Shown here piece by piece: positions 8,799 to 17,288 of a stretch of DNA of 64,000 nucleotides; within the stretch, counting starts at the first letter, position 1; each line of letters begins with the position of its first letter. The DNA is taken from positions 186,001-250,000 of the forward strand of contig NZ_JAILYM010000005.1 of NCBI RefSeq assembly GCF_020179425.1. Reading direction: 5' to 3'. This stretch comes from Novosphingobium percolationis (GTDB lineage Bacteria; Pseudomonadota; Alphaproteobacteria; Sphingomonadales; Sphingomonadaceae). The notes under the pieces were generated by a model. That model searched no databases and had not been told where the DNA came from. It worked only from the letters and a program-made list of their open reading frames with translations. Made by a program: the position numbers and the translations under genes.

Positions 8799-9455
8799 TC
8801 ACATCGGAGTCGGCTCTCCGTCGAAAGATACCACAATCTTGACTTCGCCATAGCCCGCGACTTGCAGCGGGATGGCCAGGTTCTGGCGGATCGCATCCCT
8901 GGCTGCCCCGCGCGCGAGGTTCATCAGCACCGGATTGCCTGCCTGCTCCACCGCCAGCCGCTCCGCCAGGCGGGTATTGTCGCGCGTCAGCTTGTCCTGC
9001 GCCTCGCGCCCGATCCACACCCCTTCGCGCAAGTACTGTGCGCGCGCTTCGTCGAGATTGGGGCGGCTGACCACCAGCGGCGGCAGGCGCACGGCGAGAG
9101 TCTTGCCTTGCGCGTTCCACCGCATCCGGTCGCGCCCCACGCCGGACAGATCCAGCGTATAATCCACCCGCGCCGGGATCACCGCGACCTGCTTCGATTT
9201 GACCAGCCCGAACAGCCGCGCATCGTCACTCGACACCACCGGGGCGAGCTGCGCGCTGAACACCGTCAGCGTGTTCTGCTTCTCGAACGCGACGAGGCTG
9301 GTGGCGAGCGGATCGCCGATGTCCTCGGGCTTCCACAGCTTCCAGCCAAGGAACACGGCAATCGCCACCGCCCCCACGAACAGCAGCCAGGGCAGCGCCG
9401 AAACGCGCGCGACCGAAGCCGGGGCGGGGCGGGAAGGGGTCAGGTCAGGCTCCAT
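8799..9455 (-). CDS. DUF4230 domain protein, membrane-anchored
   Basis: A 218-residue protein with a proline-rich N-terminal tail, one transmembrane helix at about residues 20-40 (LPWLLFVGAVAIAVFLGWKLW), and a DUF4230 domain projecting from it. The domain is mainly beta-strand (FGLVKSKQVAVIPARVDYTLDLSGV) with an alpha-helical tail. The function of the family is unknown. Its ATG at 9455 lies inside the 3' end of the MBL hydrolase gene, overlapping by 16 nt. This strongly suggests translational coupling of the two. Confidence 0.75.
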   Translation of the reverse strand: MEPDLTPSRPAPASVARVSALPWLLFVGAVAIAVFLGWKLWKPEDIGDPLATSLVAFEKQNTLTVFSAQLAPVVSSDDARLFGLVKSKQVAVIPARVDYTLDLSGVGRDRMRWNAQGKTLAVRLPPLVVSRPNLDEARAQYLREGVWIGREAQDKLTRDNTRLAERLAVEQAGNPVLMNLARGAARDAIRQNLAIPLQVAGYGEVKIVVSFDGEPTPM

Positions 9456-10360
9456 GTCTCTCCCGTAACCGCCGCACGTCCCTGTCGTTCCAGATCGACC
9501 AGGTGCGCCAGCACCGACCGGCCCGCCGCGCCGGTCAGGCGTGGGTCCAGCCCCTTGTACATCGCGGCCACCATCGCCGGAATTTCATGCGGCGCCTCTT
9601 CCAGCAGTTTGACGATCTGTCGCTCGCGCTGCCGCCGGTGCCCCATCATCCCGCGCACGAACTGGCGCGGATTGTCGATCTGCGGCCCGTGCGCGGGGTA
9701 ATAGACCTTGTCCTCGCGCTCCTGCAGCTTCTGCAGCGAGGCCATGTAGGCCCCCATGTCGCCATCCGGCGGGGAGACCACGCTGGTCGACCAGCCCATC
9801 ACGTGATCACCGGTGAACAGCGCGCCTGTTTCCACCACGCTGTAGCACAAGTGGTTGCTGGTATGCCCCGGCGTCGCCACCGCCTCGATCGTCCAGCCAT
9901 CGCCCGCCAGCCGCTCGCCATCGACCAGGACGCGGTCGGGCTTGTAGGTCGGATCGAACGCGGCATCGGCGCGCGGGCCGTCGTCGGCCAGCACCAATGG
10001 CGCGCACCCGATGATCGCCGCGCCGGTCGCCGCTGCCAAGGGCAGGGCGGCCGGGCTGTGGTCGCGGTGGGTGTGCGTGCACAGGATCGCCACGATCCGC
10101 GCGTCTCCCGCCGCCTTGATGATCGCCTCGACATGGCCTTCGCCATTGGTATCGGCATGGCCCGCCGCGCCCGTTCCTTGCGGACCCGGATCGATCACCG
10201 CGATCTCGCGCCCGCGCCCCACGAGATAGGTCTGCGTGCCGGTGAAGGTATAGGGCGAGGGGTTGGGCGCGAGCACGCGCCGCACGAGCGGTTCGAGCTC
10301 GACGGCAAGCCCGGTGTTCCACGTGGAACTGTCGTCGAGAGAGAAATCTGCAGTGGCCAT
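9440..10360 (-). CDS. MBL-fold metallo-hydrolase (beta-lactamase-like)
   Basis: A 306-residue metallo-beta-lactamase-fold hydrolase related to the LACTB2 / glyoxalase II-like group. The metal-binding HTHRDHS is near residue 98. Later ligands are seen in ATPGHTSNH, FTGDHVMG and YPAHGP. A C-terminal winged-helix-like region (HRRQRERQIVKLLEEAP) resembles the LACTB2 extension. The substrate is unknown and could be a thioester or RNA. The ATG at 10360 gives a normal N-terminus; an upstream in-frame ATG at 10435 would overlap the divergent glpD start and is rejected. A parS-like word lies within codons 11-16. The gene overlaps the next gene (DUF4230) by 16 nt. Confidence 0.85.
   Translation of the reverse strand: MATADFSLDDSSTWNTGLAVELEPLVRRVLAPNPSPYTFTGTQTYLVGRGREIAVIDPGPQGTGAAGHADTNGEGHVEAIIKAAGDARIVAILCTHTHRDHSPAALPLAAATGAAIIGCAPLVLADDGPRADAAFDPTYKPDRVLVDGERLAGDGWTIEAVATPGHTSNHLCYSVVETGALFTGDHVMGWSTSVVSPPDGDMGAYMASLQKLQEREDKVYYPAHGPQIDNPRQFVRGMMGHRRQRERQIVKLLEEAPHEIPAMVAAMYKGLDPRLTGAAGRSVLAHLVDLERQGRAAVTGETWSLT
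10315..10330. other. parS-like ParB-binding site (15/16 match)
   Basis: TGTTCCACGTGGAACT matches the 16-bp palindrome found perfectly at four sites between 17.2 and 21.4 kb, except for the last base. It lies in the 5' coding part of the MBL hydrolase gene, where it encodes SSTWNT. It is about 12 kb from parB. Confidence 0.75.
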
Positions 10361-10433
10361 GCCTGTGGGTATGGGGATGCTCTGCCCCCGAAGCAATATT
10401 GCATGGACGCCGATTGCAGCGCAGGATGCGTGC

Positions 10434-11918
10434 ATGGAGCCGCCCTTCCTCTACGACCTTGCCGTGATCGGAGGCGGGGTCAATGGCGCGGCCATCGCGC
10501 GCGATGCCGCCGGGCGCGGGCTTTCGGTGCTCCTGCTCGAACGCGGCGATCTGGCGCAGGGCACCTCCTCGGCTTCGACCAAGCTGATCCATGGCGGCCT
10601 GCGCTATCTCGAACACCGCGAATTTTCCTTGGTGCGCGAGGCGCTGCACGAACGCGAAGTGCTCTGGCGCATCGCCCCGCACATCATCTGGCCGATGCGC
10701 TTCGTCCTGCCGCTGGTGCGCGAAGGCCGCCCGGCGTGGATGCTGCGTGCAGGCCTCTGGCTCTACGACCACATGGGCGGGCGCGAGGCTTTGCCCGCCA
10801 CCGCGCGCGTCGATCTGGCTGGCGAGATGGCCTTTCGCGAACGCATCCGCCAAGGCTTCGAATATTCCGATTGCTGGGTCGACGATGCCCGCCTCGTCGT
10901 CCTGCTCGCGCGCGATGCCGCCGATCGCGGCGCCGAAGTGATCACCCGCTGCGATGTCACCCGTCTGGCGCGCGAAGGTAGCGGCTGGCGGATCGAAACG
11001 AGCGGTCCCAACGGCGGTGAACCCTTCCGCGCCGCGATGGTGGTCAATGCCGCCGGGCCGCAGGTTGGTGCCGTGATGGACCGCGCGCACGAAACCAAGC
11101 CGCCGCTGCTGCGCCGCGTGCGCGGCTCGCACATCGTCGTGCCGCGCCTGCATGACGATCCGCGCGCGTCGTTCCTGCAACTGCCCGATGGCCGGATCTG
11201 CTTTGCCATCCCCTACGAACACCGCTTCACCCTGATCGGCACCACCGATTCCGAAGAAGGCGCCGATGCCGACCCGCCCCGCGCCAGCGCCGCGGAGATC
11301 GAATATCTGTGCGACGCCGCCGCGCGTTATTTCCGCCACCCGCCCACGCCGGCCGACGTGGTCTGGTCCTATGCCGGGGTGCGCCTGCTGGCCGACGACG
11401 GCAGCGGCAAGCCCGAGGCGGCCACGCGCGGCTACCACTTCGCGCTCGATCGGGGCGCAGATGCCCATTCCGCGCCGTTGCTCTCGGTGCTGGGCGGCAA
11501 GATCACCACCCACCGCACGCTTGCCGAAGCCGCGCTCGAACGCCTCGGCATCGAAGCCGACGCGGGCTGGACCGCCACCGCGCCCTTGCCCGGCGGCGAT
11601 TTCGAACCCGACGGGCTGGACGAGGCCGACAACCTGTTGCCCGTGGAGCAGGAAATCGCCGCGATCGCCCGCAACCTGCCGCGCGGAACGATCCACCGCC
11701 TTGCCCGTGCCTACGGCACCGATGCCCTGCGCTTCGCGCGCGGCGACATGGGCCGCGACCTTGGCCACGGCCTTACCGAAGCCGAACTCGATCACCTCAT
11801 GACCCGCGAATGGGCGATGACCGCGCAGGACGTCCTGTGGCGCCGCAGCAAGCTGGGCCTGCGCTTCACCCAGGCCGAAGTCGAAGCACTGGCCCTGCGC
11901 ATGGGCAGCGCCAGCTGA
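10434..11918 (+). CDS. glpD: Glycerol-3-phosphate dehydrogenase, aerobic FAD-dependent
   Basis: A 494-residue membrane-associated flavoenzyme that oxidises sn-glycerol 3-phosphate to dihydroxyacetone phosphate and passes electrons to quinone. The FAD-binding GGGVNGAAIARDAAGRG is at residues 14-30, followed by SSASTKLIHGGLRYLE, a GlpD signature. IPYEHRFTLIGTTD and VLGGKITTHRTLAE are also typical, and the C-terminal DAO_C domain is complete. The ATG at 10434 is the last in-frame start before the Rossmann strand. It is divergent from the MBL hydrolase with 73 nt between starts. No glpK or glpF is adjacent, so the glycerol pathway is split in this genome. Confidence 0.95.
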   Translation: MEPPFLYDLAVIGGGVNGAAIARDAAGRGLSVLLLERGDLAQGTSSASTKLIHGGLRYLEHREFSLVREALHEREVLWRIAPHIIWPMRFVLPLVREGRPAWMLRAGLWLYDHMGGREALPATARVDLAGEMAFRERIRQGFEYSDCWVDDARLVVLLARDAADRGAEVITRCDVTRLAREGSGWRIETSGPNGGEPFRAAMVVNAAGPQVGAVMDRAHETKPPLLRRVRGSHIVVPRLHDDPRASFLQLPDGRICFAIPYEHRFTLIGTTDSEEGADADPPRASAAEIEYLCDAAARYFRHPPTPADVVWSYAGVRLLADDGSGKPEAATRGYHFALDRGADAHSAPLLSVLGGKITTHRTLAEAALERLGIEADAGWTATAPLPGGDFEPDGLDEADNLLPVEQEIAAIARNLPRGTIHRLARAYGTDALRFARGDMGRDLGHGLTEAELDHLMTREWAMTAQDVLWRRSKLGLRFTQAEVEALALRMGSAS

Positions 11919-12046
11919 CTCCCCTCCCGCCGGCGAGCGCGGGCGGAGACGCGCAATTCCCAAGAGGGCCCTTGCCAAGTCTTGCCCAAGCCCCGAAAGC
12001 CACCACTTGAAGGGGACCAGCGGAACATCAACCGGACGGGTCCATC

Positions 12047-12490
12047 ATGCAGGTGCTGTCGATGCTCTATCTCTGGCTCAAGGCCGGCCACGTCATTTTC
12101 GTGATCTTCTGGATGGCGGGGCTGTTCATGCTCCCGCGCTACTTCGTCTATCACCAGGAGGATGGCCTCACCGGCCCGATGCACGCCACATGGACCGACC
12201 GCGAGCGCAAGCTGCTCAAGATCATCCTGTGGCCCGCGCTGACGATGGTCTGGGTGCTGGGCCTTGCGCTCGCCATGGTGATCGGCGCGTTCCAGCAGCC
12301 ATGGTTCCACGCTAAGCTCGGCTTCGTGCTGATCCTGACGGCCTACCACTTCTGGCTGGCAGGCTACGCGCAGTCGCTCGCAAGGGGGGAAGCGCGCCTC
12401 ACGGGGCGTCGCCTGCGGATGCTCAACGAAGTCCCCGGAGTCACCGCCGCGGTCATCGTCATCCTGGTGATCCTCAAGCCGTTCAGCTGA
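12047..12490 (+). CDS. hemJ: HemJ-type protoporphyrinogen oxidase (UPF0093/CopD-like)
   Basis: A 147-residue inner-membrane protein with four or five helices, the usual size for HemJ, which oxidises protoporphyrinogen IX to protoporphyrin IX in heme synthesis. The conserved N-terminal KAGHVIFVIFWMAGLFMLPR has the essential His at residue 15. The conserved Lys lies in WFHAKLGFVL near residue 89, and the C-terminal NEVPGVTAAVIVILVILKPF is characteristic. hemJ next to rho is a recurrent alphaproteobacterial arrangement. The 128-nt gap after glpD suggests its own promoter. The assignment rests on family marks and context, not on homology searching. Confidence 0.9.
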   Translation: MQVLSMLYLWLKAGHVIFVIFWMAGLFMLPRYFVYHQEDGLTGPMHATWTDRERKLLKIILWPALTMVWVLGLALAMVIGAFQQPWFHAKLGFVLILTAYHFWLAGYAQSLARGEARLTGRRLRMLNEVPGVTAAVIVILVILKPFS

Positions 12491-12501
12491 TGAACCACAA
12501 C

Positions 12502-12523
12502 CCCCTCCTCTTGCACGGAGGGG
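12502..12523. terminator. GC-rich hairpin after hemJ
   Basis: CCCCTCC (12502-12508) pairs with GGAGGGG (12517-12523) around an 8-nt loop, 11 nt after the hemJ stop. No T-run follows, so it may be a Rho-dependent end point, a messenger-stabilising hairpin, or a copy of the dispersed GGGAGGGG-type palindrome seen elsewhere here. Confidence 0.3.
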
Positions 12524-12538
12524 ATTGGCGGCGGTGGC

Positions 12539-12700
12539 TCACCCCAACCGCATCGCCCGCAATCCATCGATTGCATGGCGCACCAGCACGCGGGGGGCAC
12601 GCGGCAAGTGCTTCCACTGCGATCCCCAGGCATTGCCCGGCACGGGCGCGGCCTCGGCCTTCGGAAACGCATTCGCGCGCGGCGGCAGGTGAACGGTCAT
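12539..12700 (-). CDS. Putative 53-residue protein between hemJ and rho
   Basis: A short open frame with a strong ribosome-binding site, GGAGAGG, 6 nt before its ATG at 12700, on the opposite strand to hemJ and rho. The product is basic (rich in Arg, Pro and Ala) and contains GNAWGSQWKHLP and a C-terminal VRHAIDGLRAMRLG. There is no signal peptide or membrane helix. I do not recognise the family. The SD quality and the non-repetitive composition argue for a real gene in an otherwise unexplained 450-nt gap. The rest of the gap, 12701-12943, has no further gene I can support and probably holds the rho leader. Confidence 0.5.
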   Translation of the reverse strand: MTVHLPPRANAFPKAEAAPVPGNAWGSQWKHLPRAPRVLVRHAIDGLRAMRLG

Positions 12701-12943
12701 GGCATCCCTCTCCGTCTGAAGCGCGAAGGGCAACACGCCCTGGGCGCGTTGAAACAACGCCGCGCCCCCTCGCGCGGTTCCCTCCATCCGGCCAGCGCAT
12801 GACCGATTGACCTTGCCTTACCCGCGGCTTATGCCGTGCCCGCTTTCCGGCGCCGGTGCGTTTCGCGCGCCACTTTCAGGTCCGCTTTCTCCAAGCCCCA
12901 CGACCTTGCCGGTTCGGCCCCCTTCCTTTGCGGAACAAGACAG

Positions 12944-14200
<1,257 letters not shown>

Positions 14201-14224
14201 GCGATCGTCCGCAGCGTCAAACCG

Positions 14225-14253
14225 AAAAGGGGGCCATCTGGCCCCCTTTTTTT
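14225..14253 (+). terminator. Rho-independent terminator after rho
   Basis: An 11-bp perfect stem, AAAAGGGGGCC (14225-14235) with GGCCCCCTTTT (14240-14250), has an ATCT tetraloop and a T-run to 14253. It also faces the convergent NTF2-like gene. Confidence 0.9.
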
Positions 14254-14275
14254 CATTTCAGATCAGTGGTTTGCG

Positions 14276-14659
14276 TTACATCTTCTGCAACTGCGCGCCC
14301 ATCTGTTCCCACACCTTGTTGATCGCCTTCAGCGGGCGTACCATCACCTTGAAGTCGATGATGCGGCCTTCCAGATCGAAGCGGATCATGTCGATGCCGT
14401 TGATCTTGATCCCGTCCAGCTCGTTGACGAACTCCAGCACGACGTTCTCGCCGTCGACGATCTCGCGCACATAGGCGAAGCTCTCGTTGCCCAGCACTTC
14501 GCCCGCCGCCAGCAGGTACTTCATCACGATCTCGCGCCCCGCCTGCGGGGTGTGCACCACCGGCGAATGGAACACCGCATCGGGGTGGATCAGCTCTTCC
14601 AGCAGCGCCGGATCCCCGCTCTGCATGTAACGGTGCCACGCACCGAGTCCGAGTTTCAT
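14276..14659 (-). CDS. NTF2-like / SnoaL-like family protein
   Basis: A 127-residue small alpha+beta cone protein of the nuclear transport factor 2-like superfamily, which includes ketosteroid isomerases, SnoaL cyclases and non-enzymatic scaffolds. The order is an N-terminal amphipathic helix (LGLGAWHRYMQSGDPALLEE), LIHPDAVFHSPVVHTPQAG, and then strands ending with FDLEGRIIDFKVMVRPLKA. The ATG at 14659 has GGGAG 9 nt upstream; an in-frame ATG at 14668 is too close to it. The enzyme activity cannot be assigned. It lies between rho and a dienelactone hydrolase gene on the same strand as the latter, 111 nt away. Confidence 0.75.
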   Translation of the reverse strand: MKLGLGAWHRYMQSGDPALLEELIHPDAVFHSPVVHTPQAGREIVMKYLLAAGEVLGNESFAYVREIVDGENVVLEFVNELDGIKINGIDMIRFDLEGRIIDFKVMVRPLKAINKVWEQMGAQLQKM

Positions 14660-14770
14660 GTGTTTCATCTCCCTATGCGGTCTTTCCGCCCTTATTGCGC
14701 GTGCCCCCGCGCGCGCCATTGATCCTGCGCAAGCGGGGGAGGGTGCAGGGTGCAATCCTCCCGCACCCGC

Positions 14771-15469
14771 TTACTTCAGGTGCTGCGCCAGGAATTCCAG
14801 CGTGCGCCCGTCGGCCAGCGCGGCCCCGGCTTCGTCACGACGGTTGCCCAGTTCGGCGGCAAAGCCGTGGTCCAGCCCTGCGTAGTCGTGCAGCGTCACC
14901 TTGGGGTGGGCATCCAGCGCATCGTGGATCGCCTTCTGTGCCTCGGGTCCGACGAAGTGGTCGGCGGTGGGGATGTGCAGCATCAGCGGGTTGGCGATGG
15001 CGTGCGATTCGTCGAGCATCTGGTCGATCATCACGCCGTAATAGCCGACCGACGCGTCGATATCGGTGCGCGTCGCCGCCATGTAGGCGAGGCGGCCGCC
15101 CAGGCAGAACCCGACGAGGCCCACCTTGTCCACCGCCTGTTCGTGCCGCAGCCAGCGGATCGCGGCCTCGATGTCCTTGACGCCATCGTTGGCATCGTAC
15201 TGCTGGAAATAACCGAAGGCCTCCTGCATCTGCTCGGGCACATCGGGGCTCAGCTCCACGCCGGGGGCAAAGCGCCAGAAGATATCGGGAGCCAGCGCGA
15301 CGTAGCCGAGCTTGGCCCAGTTGTCGCACTTCTGGCGGATGCCTTCGTTGACGCCGAAGATCTCGGGCACCACGATCACCGCCGCCTCGCTCTGTCCTTC
15401 GGGACGCGCGACATAGACGGGAATTGCGCCTTCGCCCTGGAATCCGGGAATCGTCGTCTTCTCACCCAT
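14771..15469 (-). CDS. Dienelactone hydrolase family protein
   Basis: A 232-residue alpha/beta hydrolase of the DLH family. The nucleophile is the cysteine in GLVGFCLGGRLAY. The Asp (PTADHFVG) and His (LDHGFAAE) follow at family-typical spacing. VVPEIFGVNEGIR near the N-terminus is a strong DLH signature. Members hydrolyse dienelactone in chlorocatechol degradation or act on related esters, but no catabolic genes are next to it, so the substrate is open. The ATG at 15469 is preferred over 15478 because AGGA lies 8 nt before it. It is cytosolic, with no signal peptide. Confidence 0.88.
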   Translation of the reverse strand: MGEKTTIPGFQGEGAIPVYVARPEGQSEAAVIVVPEIFGVNEGIRQKCDNWAKLGYVALAPDIFWRFAPGVELSPDVPEQMQEAFGYFQQYDANDGVKDIEAAIRWLRHEQAVDKVGLVGFCLGGRLAYMAATRTDIDASVGYYGVMIDQMLDESHAIANPLMLHIPTADHFVGPEAQKAIHDALDAHPKVTLHDYAGLDHGFAAELGNRRDEAGAALADGRTLEFLAQHLK

Positions 15470-15609
15470 GGTCTTCATCCTGATTGCGTCATGCCTTGGT
15501 CGATGGCCAGCTTGGCCCCGCCGGTGGACTTTGCCAAGCGCAAGTGACAGTCTTGCAAGGGCCTGAAATGTGCGAAGGTTCCCCCTTCGCACCAGAGAGG
15601 AAGCGCGCC

Positions 15610-15876
15610 ATGAAAGTGAACGTCGAAGTCGACTGCACCCCCGAAGAGGCCCGCCGTTTCCTCGGCCTGCCCGACGTGTCCCGCGCCAACGACGTCTATG
15701 TCGATGCCATCGCCAACGCGATGAAGGGCGTCACCTCGCTCGACCAGCTCGGCACGTATGCCAAGCAGCTCGCACCGATGGGCGAAATCGGCATGAACAT
15801 GTTCAAGCAGTTCATGGAACAGGGCGCAGGCGCCGCCATGGCCGGGTTCAAGGCAGGGGCACCGAAGAAGGATTGA
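15610..15876 (+). CDS. DUF6489 family small protein
   Basis: An 88-residue soluble protein beginning MKVNVEVDCTPEEARRFLGLPDV, the mark of the DUF6489 family of Alphaproteobacteria. The middle is helical and amphipathic, and the end is Ala/Gly-rich with a Lys-Lys-Asp tail. GAGAGGAAG lies just before the ATG. The family has no assigned function; some related proteins sit near polyhydroxyalkanoate genes, but none is present here. It precedes mnmE by 34 nt on the same strand, so the two are probably cotranscribed. Confidence 0.8.
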   Translation: MKVNVEVDCTPEEARRFLGLPDVSRANDVYVDAIANAMKGVTSLDQLGTYAKQLAPMGEIGMNMFKQFMEQGAGAAMAGFKAGAPKKD

Positions 15877-15910
15877 GGACTCCGCCCCGCGCGCCTAGGA
15901 CCGCCGCGAA

Positions 15911-17212
15911 ATGGCCATCGACACCATCTTCGCGCTGTCCTCGGGCGCGCCGCCTGCCGCCATCGCCGTGCTGCGCATCAGCGGCCCCGCTGCGGGCGAG
16001 GCACTGCGCGCACTGGCCGGGCGCTTGCCTGCCCCGCGCCGCGCCAGCCTCGCCATGCTGCGCGATCCCGAATCCGGCGACCTGCTCGACCGCACGCTCG
16101 TCTTCTGGCTACCCGGCCCCGCCACCGCGACGGGCGAGGACAGCGCCGAGCTGCACCTCCACGGCGGCCGCGCGGTCGTCGCCGCAGTCGAAGCCGCGCT
16201 CGCCCGCTTGGCCGGTTTGCGCCGTGCCGAACCGGGCGAATTCACCCGCCGCGCCTTCGCCAACGGCCGCATGGACCTTGCCGAAGCTGAAGGCCTCGCC
16301 GACCTGCTCTCCGCCGAGACCGAACTGCAGCGCCGTACGGCGCAGGCCATGGCTTCGGGCGCGCTCTCGCGTGCGGTAAATGATTGGCGGGAAAGGCTTC
16401 TTGCCCTGTCCGCCCGTCTCGAAGCCGCGCTCGATTTCAGCGACGAGGACGATGTGGGGGAAGGGGGCGCGCTGCTCCCCGCAGGCTTCGCCCCGGCCTG
16501 CGCAGGCCTCGCTGCCGACATCGCGCAGTGGCTTGCCCGCCCGCGCGCCGAACCCTTGCGCGAAGGCTTCCGCGTGGTGCTGGCAGGGCCGCCCAATGCG
16601 GGCAAGTCCACGCTATTCAACGTGCTGGTCGAAGCCGAAGCCGCGATCACCGCGCCCGAGGCTGGCACCACGCGCGACGTGCTGACGCGCAGCGTCGCGC
16701 TTGATGGCGTGCCCTTCACCTTTGCCGACACTGCAGGCCTGCGCGACGAAGGCGCAGGTCATGTCGAACGCATCGGCATCGAACGCGCACTGGCCGAAGC
16801 GGCGCAGGCCGACCTCGTGCTCTGGCTCGGCCCGGAAGGGCAGGGGCCTTCCACCACGCCGCTGTGGGAGATCGACGCGCAGGCCGATCGCGCCGACGTT
16901 GCGCGCAAGGCGGCCCCCGATCACCGCCTTTCCGCCCGCACCGGCGAAGGCCTTGCCGCCCTTCGCGCCGCGCTCGTCACCCACGCGCGGGCCGCCATGC
17001 CCAAGCCGGGCGAGGCCGCGCTCAACGCGCGCCAGCACGGATTGCTCGGTCAGGTCGCCGATGCGCTCGCGCGAGCCCCGGGCGAGGGCGACCCGCTGCT
17101 CGCCGCCGAACACTTGCGCCTCGCACGCCGCGCGCTCGATGCGCTGGTCGGGCGCACCGGCACCGAAGACATGCTCGACGCCCTGTTTGGCCGCTTCTGC
17201 ATCGGCAAATAA
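15911..17212 (+). CDS. mnmE: tRNA uridine-5-carboxymethylaminomethyl modification GTPase MnmE
   Basis: A 433-residue protein that works with MnmG to modify wobble U34 of several tRNAs. The N-terminal tetrahydrofolate-binding domain starts MAIDTIFALSSG and includes ELHLHGG and EPGEFTRRAFANGRMDL. The inserted G domain has Walker A GPPNAGKST (226-234), TTRD (253-256) and DTAG (273-276). The C-terminal helical domain ends in the essential FCIGK. The G4 motif, normally NKxD, is not visible: the corresponding stretch reads WEID at 319-322, followed by LSARTGEG. This may be a lineage-specific loss. An AT-rich hairpin follows. mnmG is displaced by 1.7 kb by an opposite-strand gene. Confidence 0.96.
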   Translation: MAIDTIFALSSGAPPAAIAVLRISGPAAGEALRALAGRLPAPRRASLAMLRDPESGDLLDRTLVFWLPGPATATGEDSAELHLHGGRAVVAAVEAALARLAGLRRAEPGEFTRRAFANGRMDLAEAEGLADLLSAETELQRRTAQAMASGALSRAVNDWRERLLALSARLEAALDFSDEDDVGEGGALLPAGFAPACAGLAADIAQWLARPRAEPLREGFRVVLAGPPNAGKSTLFNVLVEAEAAITAPEAGTTRDVLTRSVALDGVPFTFADTAGLRDEGAGHVERIGIERALAEAAQADLVLWLGPEGQGPSTTPLWEIDAQADRADVARKAAPDHRLSARTGEGLAALRAALVTHARAAMPKPGEAALNARQHGLLGQVADALARAPGEGDPLLAAEHLRLARRALDALVGRTGTEDMLDALFGRFCIGK

Positions 17213-17214
17213 AA

Positions 17215-17240
17215 ACCCCCTCCGGGTCAGCGGAGGGGGT
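17215..17240 (-). terminator. Bidirectional-looking terminator between mnmE and the sorbosone dehydrogenase gene
   Basis: ACCCCCTCCG (17215-17224) pairs perfectly with CGGAGGGGGT (17231-17240) around a 6-nt loop. On the minus strand the stem is followed by five T residues, so it best serves the gene ending at 17289. It may also stop mnmE transcripts. Confidence 0.75.
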
Positions 17241-17268
17241 GATCGTAGTGGCCCGTCAAACGCTCCAC

Positions 17269-17284
17269 TGTTCCACGTGGAACA
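17269..17284. other. parS: parS site, perfect
   Basis: TGTTCCACGTGGAACA, a perfect 16-bp palindrome one base pair-type away from the classic TGTTTCACGTGAAACA parS consensus in each arm. It lies in the 76-nt gap between mnmE and the convergent sorbosone dehydrogenase gene, 5 kb from parB. Confidence 0.92.
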
Positions 17285-17288
17285 GGGG

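Noticed and set aside
9784..9796. ATCACGTGAT palindrome in the MBL hydrolase gene
   Set aside because: Shares the CACGTG core with parS but not the outer GTTC/GAAC arms.
9807..11978. 723-residue minus-strand open frame opposite glpD
   Set aside because: Antisense shadow of glpD and an alternative frame of the MBL hydrolase.
12491..12943. oriC between hemJ and rho
   Set aside because: No cluster of DnaA boxes or AT-rich unwinding region was seen; the segment is GC-rich.
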